Assembly (NCBI RefSeq): GCF_001293395.1 | Contig: NW_015438374.1 | Location: 200,255-264,254 of the forward strand | Direction: 5' to 3' | Source: Leptomonas pyrrhocoris | Taxonomy: Eukaryota > Euglenozoa > Kinetoplastea > Trypanosomatida > Trypanosomatidae | DNA: 64,000 nucleotides | In this document: positions 40,218 to 51,300 of the stretch, one piece after another | Layout: each line of letters begins with the position of its first letter | Numbering within the stretch: position 1 is the first letter of the stretch | Translations under genes and position numbers: made by a program | Notes under the pieces: model-generated | What the model was told of the DNA's origin: nothing | The model's input: only the letters and a program-made list of their open reading frames with translations | Databases searched by the model: none

Positions 40218-42146
40218 ATGTCGTCGACTCTTGGCATGTTCGCCGCCAAGCATATCGCCTCTCCGAGTGGGTTTGTGCAGTGCAGCGTGCACAACGTGCG
40301 CCGTAAAGCGGACTGCTGCGAAATGAAGCCTGTCATGAACGCCGATATGGAGGTGATCGACTATGTCTGCGTGTGCAAGCCGGCCTTTGCGTGCAAGTCT
40401 GCCAGCGAGCGCAACAACAACTTCAATATTAATGCTGCCAAAGGGGTAGCTGATGAACAGCGAAGCGGCAGCGGCGCGCCAGTCGTGATTGACGCGAGCA
40501 GCACGCACATGACCGCTGGCCAACAGCACCGCGGACACACGGGAACGTCGATCAGCGCTGGTGCCGGCGGCGGCAACGGTGGCGGCGGTGATGGCGACAG
40601 TGCTGACGTCGCGACGCTCTTTGCTGTGTCATTCTACGGCGGGAGCTCCACCGCACCGGCAACCACCGCTCCCACCACGACCGCGGCTGACACGGGGAGC
40701 GAAAAGCGACGTGATGGCGAAGGCGATCACGACAGCGACGTCGATGCTCACAGCGACGTAGACAGCGATGCCTCGGCGGACAGCATGCAGCTCACCTTTC
40801 CTGCTCCCCCACACGCCGCCGACACCACCGCGGCTGGTGCGGTGAGCGGGGCTGGCGGTCCACAACCGGCCGCCCACCGCGCACGTCCACGTTACTACGA
40901 TCCGGCGCAGAACGCGGGCGGCGGTGGCGGCAACGGTGGCGGCCACTCTCACCTGCAGCCGAGAAAGGTCTGCTGGAACTGCGGGATGCCGGGGCATGAA
41001 AAACCCGCCTGCCCCAACACGCTCTGCCGCACCTGTCACCAAAAGCGCGGACCGTACGGTACCCCGCACCGCTGCGCGCCGGTCTTCGAGCCCTCACCTT
41101 TTATTGTGCCGCCGACGCCGAGTGCGTGGAGGGCAGAGACGTCGCGGCCGTGCGTGCCCGGCGAGCCGGAAGGCATGTCCGCCGTTCGCTGCGTCGCGTG
41201 CGGCAAGAATGGGCACTTCGATTGCTCTCTGGTGGTCAGCAACGCTGGCGCCACGTCGTCATCGTCGTCGCTGCCGGCCGATGCGGTGCCCCTCACTACG
41301 CCCTTCACCTGCTGCTTTTGCGGCGTGCGGGGCCACACGGTGTTTGAGTGCCGCCAGCGTGACCGCGTGCATCCCGATCACTTTGAGCGACGCCATCAGC
41401 TGGTTGCGGAGAGCAAAGCGACCGGCGGCGGTGGTGGTGGAGGCGGCGGAGGCAGTTATAGCGGTGACAGTAATTGGGGACAGCAGCCGCAGCAGCAGCA
41501 GCAGCCAACGCGGTCATACGGCGGCCCTTTTGGGTCTACGTCATCTGGCAACACCCGCTACGACAGCTACAACAATAGCAGCAGCAGCGGCGGCGGCGGT
41601 GGCGGTGGGCATCGTCGTGACCGCACCTGGAGGGACGATGATGGCGGTCACCGCGGCGGCTATCACCATCACAATGGCGACAGCAACAACGACGGAGACC
41701 GGCCGCGGCGCCGCTACGAGGGACCCCCTCTGCAGCGACGCGAGGATACTCCCTACTCGACGACCTCCTCACGCCACTACACGCCTACCGGCAACAACAA
41801 CGGCGGCAATCGTTTCCGCAGTCCGCCGCCGCCGTCGTCGTCGTACCAGCAGCGAGATCGCTCGTCATTGTACAGCGGACAGAGCCGCGACCGTCGCGAG
41901 GGCGGTGACGAGCCAGAAGGCCGACGCTACAACGACCGCTATGCTGCTCGTGGCAATAACAGCAATACTAGCGGTGCTGGTGACCATCATTATGGCCGTC
42001 ACGACTCACGCAGCGGCGGACACCGACCGTACGGTGGACTCCATGAAGACCGACAAGACAGCCGCCGACGCGAAGAGCGCAGCGGTGGCCACGGCAGGCG
42101 TCGAGCAAAGAACCGTGACTACGACAGCAGCGATGATTTGTTTTAA
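40218..42146 (+). CDS. CCHC zinc-knuckle, RGG/Gly-rich protein, probably RNA-binding
   Basis: Encodes 642 residues. An N-terminal Cys/His cluster (about residues 18-60: CSVHNVRRKADCC ... YVCVCKPAFACK) looks like a small zinc site. After a disordered Gly/Ala/Asp-rich region come four knuckle-like motifs: C252-x2-C-x4-H-x4-C (CWNCGMPGHEKPAC), an adjacent irregular CRTC...HRC, CVACGKNGHFDC (C-x2-C-x4-H-x2-C) and CFCGVRGHTVFEC. The string resembles Air/ZCCHC7 proteins of the RNA-surveillance TRAMP complex, though that link is inference. The last 230 residues are Gly, Ser, Arg, Asn, His and Tyr-rich with poly-Gly and RGG-like elements, as in phase-separating RNA-binding proteins, and end in an acidic DSSDDLF tail. 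Confidence 0.8.
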   Translation: MSSTLGMFAAKHIASPSGFVQCSVHNVRRKADCCEMKPVMNADMEVIDYVCVCKPAFACKSASERNNNFNINAAKGVADEQRSGSGAPVVIDASSTHMTAGQQHRGHTGTSISAGAGGGNGGGGDGDSADVATLFAVSFYGGSSTAPATTAPTTTAADTGSEKRRDGEGDHDSDVDAHSDVDSDASADSMQLTFPAPPHAADTTAAGAVSGAGGPQPAAHRARPRYYDPAQNAGGGGGNGGGHSHLQPRKVCWNCGMPGHEKPACPNTLCRTCHQKRGPYGTPHRCAPVFEPSPFIVPPTPSAWRAETSRPCVPGEPEGMSAVRCVACGKNGHFDCSLVVSNAGATSSSSSLPADAVPLTTPFTCCFCGVRGHTVFECRQRDRVHPDHFERRHQLVAESKATGGGGGGGGGGSYSGDSNWGQQPQQQQQPTRSYGGPFGSTSSGNTRYDSYNNSSSSGGGGGGGHRRDRTWRDDDGGHRGGYHHHNGDSNNDGDRPRRRYEGPPLQRREDTPYSTTSSRHYTPTGNNNGGNRFRSPPPPSSSYQQRDRSSLYSGQSRDRREGGDEPEGRRYNDRYAARGNNSNTSGAGDHHYGRHDSRSGGHRPYGGLHEDRQDSRRREERSGGHGRRRAKNRDYDSSDDLF

Positions 42147-42441
42147 CTTGGTGATCATAAAAGTTGGATTTCTTTTTTAAAGTATTCGCGACGACGAGAA
42201 GGCCGAGATCTTTTTGGTGTTCTCGCCCGCCGGCGAAAGGAAAAGAAAAAAAAGGTAAGTGACGGAAACGGTAAAGGCGATAGAACGTGGACGCGGCACC
42301 ATGAGGCGCAACGCAGACAAAGGTGACGTACCGCAGTTGTGTCGATCTTACTATTATGATGATGGTTATGAATGTACTCATGAAGAGGAAAACGACAGCA
42401 GAGCAACAAGCATTACGTATCGGTTTCCTCGGCGTTGATGT

Positions 42442-42468
42442 TCAGCAGCAGCAGCAGCAGCAGCAGCA
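42442..42468 (+). repeat. CAG microsatellite
   Basis: About nine CAG triplets in the spacer after the zinc-knuckle gene, outside any credible frame. Confidence 0.85.
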
Positions 42469-44503
42469 AAAGCAGCAAAAGAAGGAATAGACACTTCCAA
42501 ATCGTGTGTGACGACACCTGAACGATGTATTCGATTGCGTTATAAGTATTATCATTTCTATTGATACTGCGGCAGTAGCTCAGCAACGCCTGTGGTTTTT
42601 GGTTCCGCTGCGTGTGCGGGTATTGCAGCGCAAACGCGTGTGCGTGTGTGCGCACACGCATAAAAACGGCTAGCTGCACAATTTTTTTTCTTCCTTATTC
42701 TCCTTTGCCTCGCTCAGCCTTCCCTCTCTTGGACGTATTCCTTCGGATTGCTGCACTCAGGGGTGTGTGTGGAATACCCACGCATGCGTTTATCTTCCCC
42801 GCTTTTCCCTCTCCCCTCTCCACTTCTCCTTCTTCAACCCGAAAGCGTCCACGCGTATTCCCTTGATGTTATTTATCACTGCGAATTGCCATCTTTCTCC
42901 AGAAAATCACGAGCACAACAGCACCAAAAACAAAAAAAGAAAACTGAAGAAAACTAAAATAAAAATAATTTCTAAAACACACTTGTTTCCTGCACATTCC
43001 CCCCCTCTCCTGTCTCTCTCTCTCTCGAACGCGCGTCAGATCTTTTCGCCAGATCGTACAGTCGCACACTCGTCAAACGAAAGCGAAGCCACTATCCATC
43101 AAATACGACCAAAAGAAAAGAAAAAATATAGCGGAGCCAACGACTATAGCTCCCAACTATTTTGTCTTGTCTACATTTTGTTAAGATCGTGAAATCACTT
43201 TGTGCTTTTTCCTATCTTCCTCAACAAATCGGTGAAAAAAGAAATATATTAAAGAAAAAAATCGTGTTAGAACAGCAGCACATTCCTTTTTTTTTCTCTT
43301 TCCTTGTTGCGGCTCCTCTCGGTGGGATTTGCGGCGAAAAGAGTGGTCTCATCTCGTCTCGCACGTTCTTGTCCTCCGACAGTGTAGAAAGTGGCCTCTC
43401 TTCTCTTCTCTTCCTTTTTTTCTTTTTCTTTTTCATCTCTCGTGTGTTTCTTTCTGCCTCTTCCTTTTGGCCTGCTTTCTCTTCTGCTAGCTTTCCCCCC
43501 TCCTTCTTTCTGGAGCTCTGTCCCCCTCGTTTCTTTTGTTTGTGTTGTGATTGGTTGTGTGTGTGTGTGTCTCTCTCTCCAATTTATTATCATTATTATT
43601 ATTGAAAGTGCTTCTCCTTCCCCCACCCCCTCCTTCCTCTTCCTCTTGCTTTTCTCTCTCGTTCCGTGTACGTAACAGAGGCTTGGACATGAAACACGGC
43701 TCCTTTGCTTTTCGTTGACGCCCAAAGGCAATCGTTATTATCATTTCATTTTTTTTTCTTCTTTCCCCTGTTGTTTATCTTTCCTTCTCGCGATCTTTCG
43801 GACATTAAAATTCCTTTTTCCCTTTTCTCTCCTTTTATTTTTTGATACGTTTCTTGTTTGTGGATTGTTTTTGATTTTGCTCTCCCTTCCAATTGCACGC
43901 TCCGCTTTTCTTTCTTGACACATTTTTTTTTTGCCCTGTTGTTTGTCTTAACCTTCCCTTTTGTTTTTGTCTTTGTTTGTCCACGTTTGGTGTCGCAATC
44001 GATAGGCTAAATCTCTTCTGACGATCATTATTATTATTATCTAGTATTATCTATTACTACTATTGCTGCCCTCTCTCATACCTAGAGAGTGTGTGTGAGC
44101 GCGCGTACCGGGCTTTCTTTCTCTCCTTATCAAAAAAAAAAGGAAAGAAGAACACGAGAGAGAGAGAGGAAGAGAACGCCGCTCCGTAGATTAAAGTACA
44201 TACACATACGCCACGTATCCCTAACAGTAACAAAAAGCCGTAAAAGAGAAAAACTGTTTTTGTTGTTGTTCCAGACGGTTTCTCTTGTTTGTCTTGACTA
44301 TTCTTCCCTATTGTTTTCTCGGTGTTTTGGTTTAACGTTTTTCTTTGCTGTGCGTGTGTGTGTTATTTGTTCTCCGCGTTGCTTGTTTTTCTCTGTCCCT
44401 CCCTCTTAACGGCCATCACTCACTCACCCACTCACACCAGGAGTGGGAGGAGGATTGCGCTGCCCCGTGTGGTTTTATCGGCATCTGACAACCTGCTCGA
44501 TAA

Positions 44504-44507
<4 letters not shown>

Positions 44508-44536
<29 letters not shown>
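44508..44536 (+). repeat. TA microsatellite
   Basis: About fourteen TA dinucleotides in the presumed 5' leader region of the Q/N-rich gene. Confidence 0.85.
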
Positions 44537-44538
<2 letters not shown>

Positions 44539-44698
44539 TAAGTATATATGCATGTATCTTTGCTTTTACGGCCCTTTGTTTTCGTGACCCAAGTAAAAAC
44601 GGACCTCCCCGGAGAGAAACCAAAAAATTACCGAGGAAGAAAACCGCAGTTCCTCTTTTTCCTTTTTCTTTTTTTTTTCTCGTTTGATTTCCATCACT

Positions 44699-47600
44699 AT
44701 GGAAAATCTCAACGGCCACAGCGACGACGAGTTGGCTGTGTGGACCACGTCGTTTGCTGGCGGGGCAGACCCTACTCCGCGCTCCCCACACGAGCCGCAA
44801 ACGCAGCACCGGCAGTACTCTCAGGGCCCCAGCAGCCAATCTCACTGCTTTCAGACGTCCCAGCTCGCTTTCCTCTCCTCGAGTGATGACCGTCCGCCGG
44901 CCACACCGCATTTTCTGTCCGACTCCATCGAAAGAGAGACCACGCCGCAGAACAACACGGTAGCGCCCGCACCCCCCTCACTGCCACAACCCGCAAAGCA
45001 ACCGCCGCCACCGCCGCCGCCGCCGCAGCAGCAGCGAAGTACTGAGGAGACACCGCTCCCCATCAAAGCCACCCGCAGTCCCATGAACAGCCACCCGCAC
45101 AACGGCGAGGTGCCGACCTTTAAATACTTCTCCCCCTCTTCCTTGTCGTCGGCGCTGCCACGCCCCAGCAAGATTACACCGGCCGCCGTCGCTGCTGCGG
45201 CCGCAGGGATGCTTCCCCTCTGCACCTCCCACCCATCCGGCACGAGCGACACCGACATGGAAGTGAAGGGAGAATGCTTGGAGGACTACTTGAAATTACA
45301 GGACGACGATGAGGTGGACTGTGCGGAGGGCAGCACCACCTACCCTGGTCGGCAGACATCGGACTTGGTGCAATCGGGCTCGCAGCAGTCGCAACCATCG
45401 CGCACTAACGGCCGCAGCTCGCTGTGGGTGAGCGACCTGTGCGACATCGCAGGCGACGTCAGCAGCTGCAACAACAACAGCAAGAACAATACAAACATGA
45501 GGGACTTCAACGGCATGCAGTTTGCCCGCTCCCCCTGCACGCCGATCGAGGTGGATACGATGAACACGGGGAGCTTAAGGATTAATAATAACAACACCAC
45601 CTCGCCTGGTGCGCACGCCGGTGCGACGACGGCGATGGCGGCACGACTGTGCGCCGGTCCTGTCAAGAAGGCTCAGCCACCGCCGCTGAGCGGGTTCGCG
45701 CCTGTGGCGGTGGTGACGCCCGGCTCGGCTCCGCCCGAGAACAAGGCGAACAGCATCAGCGCGAACAACAGCGTTTACTACGCGAATACCAATAACACCA
45801 CGATCGACGGCGGCAATCGCGTGTGGAGCCACCGCAGCACCACCCCGCAGCCGCTATCCCTCGCCTCCTCCTTGAAGGTCTCCCCGTCGTCGCACAACTA
45901 CGGATCGTTTGGCCTGGTGAACGAAGAGCGACGGCTGAAGGAGGAGCTGCATGCTCTGCGGCAACGCGTTTGTGAGGCGGAGCAGCGGTTGAGTACGGTG
46001 CAACGACGCATTGCGGAGTCGTCCCTCAACGGCGGCGGTGTTCCTCCTGCCGCTGGCCCTGCTGGTGGCGGCGCGACGGAGTTGGAGACACAACGCTTTT
46101 ATTCACAGCCGCCTTTGCAAGCGGCCGCGAAGGTGATGCCGACCGAAGCACGACCGCCGGAGGTTGCAGCCACAGGAGCAGCAGCCACAGCGGTACCCAC
46201 ACAGGGCGTGTACATGGTGTCCACTGCGACGGCGCCGCGCTACGCTCTGGGCGCTCCTGCGATGGAGCTGCGGAGGACGCCACCACAGCAACAACAGCTG
46301 CAGGTGTTACCGTCCTCCATGGCATCAAAGGTGTACGTGGCGAGCGCGCCGCCCTCCACCGCCGTCACCATGACGCGGCCCCCTTCGACTGACTCATCCC
46401 GGCTGGCCGGCAGTGGGATGACGTACATTGTGCAGAACGGCACCCCTTTCGGCGTGTATGCGATACCGTCGACTGGGACGCTGGTCGATGCGGCGGGGAA
46501 CGCGATCCAAGCAAACGGCGTCTACCCCCCTTCCACCACAACGAACGCCACCTCCACACACAGCACCACTGCCGCTGCGGCTGCCGTGCTGTCCACCCCC
46601 TCACCAGCGGGTGGGTCGACGATGCAGGTGGTCGGGACTCAGTCCTATATGGTGAACAACCAGCCCACGATTTGCTACATGGTGTTGGCTCCGCAGACCC
46701 CACAGCAGTCACAGCAGCAACAGCAGCAGAAGTTGACCCCTTCGGTGTCCCCACCAGAGTTCGGGAGCCACAACAACAATAGCAGCAGTAGTAATGGTGG
46801 TGTTGGTGGCAACATACACATGAAAGGTGCGACCTACACGCACGTGCCGGTTCTCCCCACCGCTCCCACCACCGCTACCGCCACGGCGACGGCCAAGACG
46901 CAAGAGGTGCTGCCGAGCTACCCCCATGTCGTCATGGTAGGCCCAGCGAGCAACGCCGAGCTCACACGGAAGTGTTTCAACGTGCACGGCTCCATGATGG
47001 GCGTCGTGCCGTACTTCCCGTACGACGAGGGCGCACCGCCTGCGCCGACGGCCACCATCCTCACTGCGGTGGCGACATCATCGCCAGGTGCGAGCGTGCC
47101 GGGACAGTCGATGAGTGGGGCGTGCTGGTCTATGCGGTCGGGCGTCAACGGCAACGGCGGCGGCGCTGATCTGGTCCTCGGCAACAGTGGCCACTCGCAC
47201 GACGGCCTCACGACCATGAACGACTCGAGCGTCGTGCCGCCATGCTCCTGTGGCAGCAACACACCACCCAACAACGCGAAGAGCAGCACCACACCCACGA
47301 CACCCGGTGACCCCTCCACGGCACCCGTGCTACCCATTTTCATTCAGATGTTTCCATGTGAGCTGCATGACCGGGCGAAGGTGCTGAATCGAGTGATGGA
47401 GGCAACGTGCGGGCGTGACTTCGGCGTGGTGCAGCGCATCGAGCCCCGCTCGGAGACGTCCTTCATCGCCCACGTCCGCACGCACCACATGTGGCACCTC
47501 ATCTACAAGCTGCGCTGCCGTGTGCTGATGGACCGTTTCGGCTTCTGGTACGCCGCGGACTTGGATCAGTACATCCGCATGAAGGAGTACTGTGAGGGCG

Positions 47601-48157
47601 TGCGTCGCCTGCCACAGCAGACCCGTCACTTCCAGACCGACGGGCTGCCGTGCATGCCCCTCGTTGTGGAGCTGTCGCGGGCGGTGGAGAAGGCGGTCGT
47701 GATGGAGAACAACGCGCCGCGCACCTTTGACGAGATCGTTCCGATCGCTGCCGTGGACCGTCACCGCACCCGGCTGCACTCCACCACCACCGCCTCAACG
47801 GGGACGAATGGGTCTACTATGCCCAACACAGATGGCAGAGGCGGCGCCGGAATGGGCTTCGCACCGGCGATGATGCCGCCCGCCGGGGGCTTTGCGGAGG
47901 CGACCACGACAGGCGGGGAGAACACCGCAAACGCCGTCATGATCGGCAGCAACATCGGCAATGGCAACTCCGCGCTGGTGCTCTCCGGTGCGCCGCTGCC
48001 GCAACACCAGCAGCAGCAGCAGCAGCATTGGAGCATTATGACGACAACGGGGAGTGAAATGAGCTTTCGGACGTCCAATGCTTCACTGGGCGGCAGCACA
48101 CGTGCGGGGCAGGCGATGTACATGGAAGGGCACCCATCTCCCCATCAATTTATGTAA
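44699..48157 (+). CDS. Large Q/N/P-rich protein with a distinct C-terminal domain, function unknown
   Basis: Encodes 1152 residues from MENLNGHSDDE. Most of it is low-complexity: a Pro9-Gln4 stretch near residue 105, many Asn/Gln/Ser/Thr runs and a Gln-rich tail. One predicted coiled coil spans about residues 408-445 (ERRLKEELHALRQRVCEAEQ). Residues 878-1000 are different: ordered, aromatic and Cys-containing, with FIQMFPCELHDRAKVLNRVM, RCRVLMDRFGFWYAADLDQY and QTDGLPCMPLVVELSRAV. I cannot name this block; its alternating strand/helix look would suit a small RNA- or protein-binding fold. The Q/N-rich context suggests a granule-type post-transcriptional factor, as inference. A TTG at 44684 extends the frame by five codons but 44699 is the first ATG. 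Confidence 0.75.
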   Translation: MENLNGHSDDELAVWTTSFAGGADPTPRSPHEPQTQHRQYSQGPSSQSHCFQTSQLAFLSSSDDRPPATPHFLSDSIERETTPQNNTVAPAPPSLPQPAKQPPPPPPPPQQQRSTEETPLPIKATRSPMNSHPHNGEVPTFKYFSPSSLSSALPRPSKITPAAVAAAAAGMLPLCTSHPSGTSDTDMEVKGECLEDYLKLQDDDEVDCAEGSTTYPGRQTSDLVQSGSQQSQPSRTNGRSSLWVSDLCDIAGDVSSCNNNSKNNTNMRDFNGMQFARSPCTPIEVDTMNTGSLRINNNNTTSPGAHAGATTAMAARLCAGPVKKAQPPPLSGFAPVAVVTPGSAPPENKANSISANNSVYYANTNNTTIDGGNRVWSHRSTTPQPLSLASSLKVSPSSHNYGSFGLVNEERRLKEELHALRQRVCEAEQRLSTVQRRIAESSLNGGGVPPAAGPAGGGATELETQRFYSQPPLQAAAKVMPTEARPPEVAATGAAATAVPTQGVYMVSTATAPRYALGAPAMELRRTPPQQQQLQVLPSSMASKVYVASAPPSTAVTMTRPPSTDSSRLAGSGMTYIVQNGTPFGVYAIPSTGTLVDAAGNAIQANGVYPPSTTTNATSTHSTTAAAAAVLSTPSPAGGSTMQVVGTQSYMVNNQPTICYMVLAPQTPQQSQQQQQQKLTPSVSPPEFGSHNNNSSSSNGGVGGNIHMKGATYTHVPVLPTAPTTATATATAKTQEVLPSYPHVVMVGPASNAELTRKCFNVHGSMMGVVPYFPYDEGAPPAPTATILTAVATSSPGASVPGQSMSGACWSMRSGVNGNGGGADLVLGNSGHSHDGLTTMNDSSVVPPCSCGSNTPPNNAKSSTTPTTPGDPSTAPVLPIFIQMFPCELHDRAKVLNRVMEATCGRDFGVVQRIEPRSETSFIAHVRTHHMWHLIYKLRCRVLMDRFGFWYAADLDQYIRMKEYCEGVRRLPQQTRHFQTDGLPCMPLVVELSRAVEKAVVMENNAPRTFDEIVPIAAVDRHRTRLHSTTTASTGTNGSTMPNTDGRGGAGMGFAPAMMPPAGGFAEATTTGGENTANAVMIGSNIGNGNSALVLSGAPLPQHQQQQQQHWSIMTTTGSEMSFRTSNASLGGSTRAGQAMYMEGHPSPHQFM

Positions 48158-48347
48158 GAAGAAGACAAAAACACACACACACACACATCGAAATCTGTGG
48201 CAGACCTAGAATGTCTAGGCTCCCTCCCCCCCAAAAACGTGCTATACAGTGAAAGGAAAGGACGATCGAACTGCCTTGATTATTATTTACTGTACAGACC
48301 GACACGCGGGCAAGTAGCGGTCGATAACACCACAGAAGAGGAGAGTG

Positions 48348-48348
<1 letters not shown>

Positions 48349-48387
<39 letters not shown>
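48349..48387 (+). repeat. TG microsatellite
   Basis: About nineteen TG dinucleotides, 190 nt after the stop of the Q/N-rich gene and so probably in its 3' UTR. Confidence 0.9.
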
Positions 48388-48388
<1 letters not shown>

Positions 48389-51300
48389 TGTGGATACACG
48401 CCGGATGACAACCATCAAATATATATATGTAACCCATTATTAATGGACAATGAATAAAAGCGTTTGGCATTTTTCTTTTCTTTTATCTATTTGATGAGAA
48501 TCGGCATCACAGAAAAATATGCCTCGGGCCTTTGCAGATCAAGATGTGTGCAGCCGAGAACGCGTGTGGTTTGCTGAGGTGAGGCAGTCGGTAAAACTGC
48601 CAACTTCACAAGTTAGAATCTCTTTTCTCCTATTTCCTTTGTGACTTCCTTTACTGTGTCTGTTACCTTGCTCTTATTCCCATTTTCTATTTTTATTTTT
48701 ACAATGTCCTCTCTTCAAGGCTTTTTTTTTCTTCTTTTCTTTCTGCCTTTTCCGCCAATTGCGGAGTTGTGTTACTGCGAAATCTGTTCCCTCACTGGCA
48801 GTAAACACCACCCACAAGTATTAAAAGAAAAAAAATATTTAACGACGAACCCGCAATGGGAATTTAAATCTCTTTCTCTGTTTGTGTGTGCTTCTCTCTC
48901 CTCCTTACTTTTCTTCTTCTTCCTCTTCGCGTGCTATGCTGTTTCTTTCTCATTTTCCATTTCCGGTTCTTGACTTAATTCACTTCTGTCCGTTTCATTT
49001 ATCTATTCTTTTGCCTTTTTTTCGTGCCTTTGTCTTTCTGTGAAAGATGCTTTTTTTCGACTTCTCACCGTTATTTTTTTTTTTTGCGGTTGAGTTGTGC
49101 GCTACTCTTTTTCCTTTTCTCTTTCTCCTGTGCTCCCCCAAAATGAGCCTTCATTGTAGACATTCGAACTTGGTATTCCTTTGTTGATTTATTGATCTGT
49201 TTTATTTTGTTTGTTATCTTTTGAAGCGAATCTCCCTCTTTCTCTTTAACCATCCAGTCGTCGTTTTCGTTTTGTTGCTCAAGAACTCGAGGTCTGTGCC
49301 GCGGTGGCACAGCCGCAGCAGACATCTCGCATTCAACTAAAAAGAAAAAAAAAGAGAGGAAATCAACACCAACAACAGTAACCAAAAAAGCGAATAGTTC
49401 TGATTGCTGCTGTCTTCTTCTCCAAATGTGGTGTTTTTATTTTGTTTTGCTTCTCTGTTTCCTTTGGGAGATATGCACATGTTTTTTTTGTTGTTTTGTG
49501 GCGTAAAAGACATCGAATTGTTTCTATCATATGTAAGAGAGATATAAATCATTTAGGATCGTTCTTCCATCTTAGCGGTCGCGCATGTAGATATATATAT
49601 ATATATGAAGAATAACCGAGAAGAACGTTGGGCTCCGTTGGGTGAGAGAAAAATGTAGAACCTTTTTTTCTTTTAAACATAAACTACCACGGTTACGAAG
49701 CACAAGAACACCCGTTGCGAAGCCAAACGACACTGCAGCAAAGAAAGGAAACAACGTTTGACAGTAAACAAACCCGCAAGCAATCCAAGCAAACACCCAA
49801 AATAGCAGTGGCAGATTTGAAGGTGCGTGTGTCGCTGTACTCTCCTCAGGAAAGGTGTCGCTTTTCTCTTTTTTAAAAGTGCACTTGGTCCTTGCCCTTT
49901 TGCTGTGACGTTGGGCTATTCTTTTTTTTTGTAGGTTTCAGGGGTAGCGGTATTTGAGCTTCCGCGAGGTCTTTCCATTGTGCGATGTCCCCGGTATTGA
50001 AGGCGCAGTAGAACGATGCTTTTTACAGCGCCACGCATGTCGTGGCTGTATGTCTTACATCCAAAATAAGCAGAAAGCTCCCCCAAAAAGAAATGTATCC
50101 GCAGTGAAATGAACGTAATAATAATAATCCTACGATCATACAAGACTAGACTGCGAAATTACCCTGTGTATGCGTGCGCGTGTGGGTGTGGATGTGTGTG
50201 TGTGCCCTCTGTTGCCTTTATTAGTATTCTTTTGCACTCCTTGTGGGGATTTACTGCAAATACGCTATCGCCATTTTTTTCTGCTTTTGTAAGCGCAATG
50301 GTTTTGTCTCCTCTTCGCTACGGCGGCAGTTGTTATAAGTTATTTAATACTATTATTATTATTATTTTTGTCCGTGTGCCGCTGGAGTCTGTTGATATAG
50401 CTTGCTTCCACCAAAGTGCTGCCAACTCTGGTTTCCTTCTTTCATTTCTTTTCTTCTTTTTCTTTCTGATGTAGGCTCCTCCCCTTCCTCCCTCTCCTCA
50501 CCCCCTCTCCACCTTTTTTTTCTTCTTCGTTTTTGTGCCTTAATGATGCTGCGTTTTCCTTTAAAACGCATTTGAGGGAGGGAGAGAGGGAGAGAGAGTT
50601 GGCGCCTTCGATTTTCCTTTTCGGTTTCTCCTTCCTACCATTTTTTTCCCTTCAGTGTGTTTGTTTTCGTCTGTCTTTCGAAATTCGCCACAACTCCATC
50701 TTTTTTCCTTTGTTTTGTGTGCTGTAAAATGATTTTTCCTTTCCCTTTCGTCTTCTCTTGTTCTTCCGCCTTTGCCGCCGGCTCACACAATTTCTTCTCT
50801 GTTTTTGGGGTTCATCTCTCTCTCTCTCTCTATCTGTATATTGGTTCTGTATAAGCGTCGTAATCCCTTTCACCTCTTGACGTTCGCTGATTACTTTTTT
50901 GTTTTTGTTTTGCGTTTCTACGTGCTTCGGTCGTCGCAGGCTTTTCTTTTCTTTTTTCTTTTCTTCTTTCCCTTCTGATAGCGAGCTGTCTTCCATTTCC
51001 CACGCAACTTGCCTTTGGGGTTTTCTCTCTCCTCCTCTCTCCTCCTCGCTCCGCCCTCGCTCTCCCGCTTGCGGATCTCCTTTGAATTTCTTTAGTGCCA
51101 TTGACTCTTTTCGCTTTTCTTCCTTTGTTTTTTCTTTTCTTTTCCTTTTTTTTTTGTTCTCCTCAACTGTACAGTTTTTCCTCGTGAAAGGCAGTGGTGG
51201 GGACGTGCCGGCAAAGGCGGTGGTGGCTCTTTCTTCTTTTTCTTCTTGGACAGCGGAAGAAGCGGGGGTGGGTGCGGGAAGGAGTACGAAGAAAGAGAAA

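Larger units (their letters stand above)
42147..44698. other. Spacer with microsatellites upstream of the Q/N-rich gene
   Basis: About 2.55 kb, no gene supported. Holds a CAG run (42442-42468), CT and TTA runs, and a TA run (44508-44536). A likely splice acceptor is AG near 44440 after a pyrimidine-rich stretch; the strong tract at 44651-44690 has no AG before the ATG at 44699. Confidence 0.6.
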
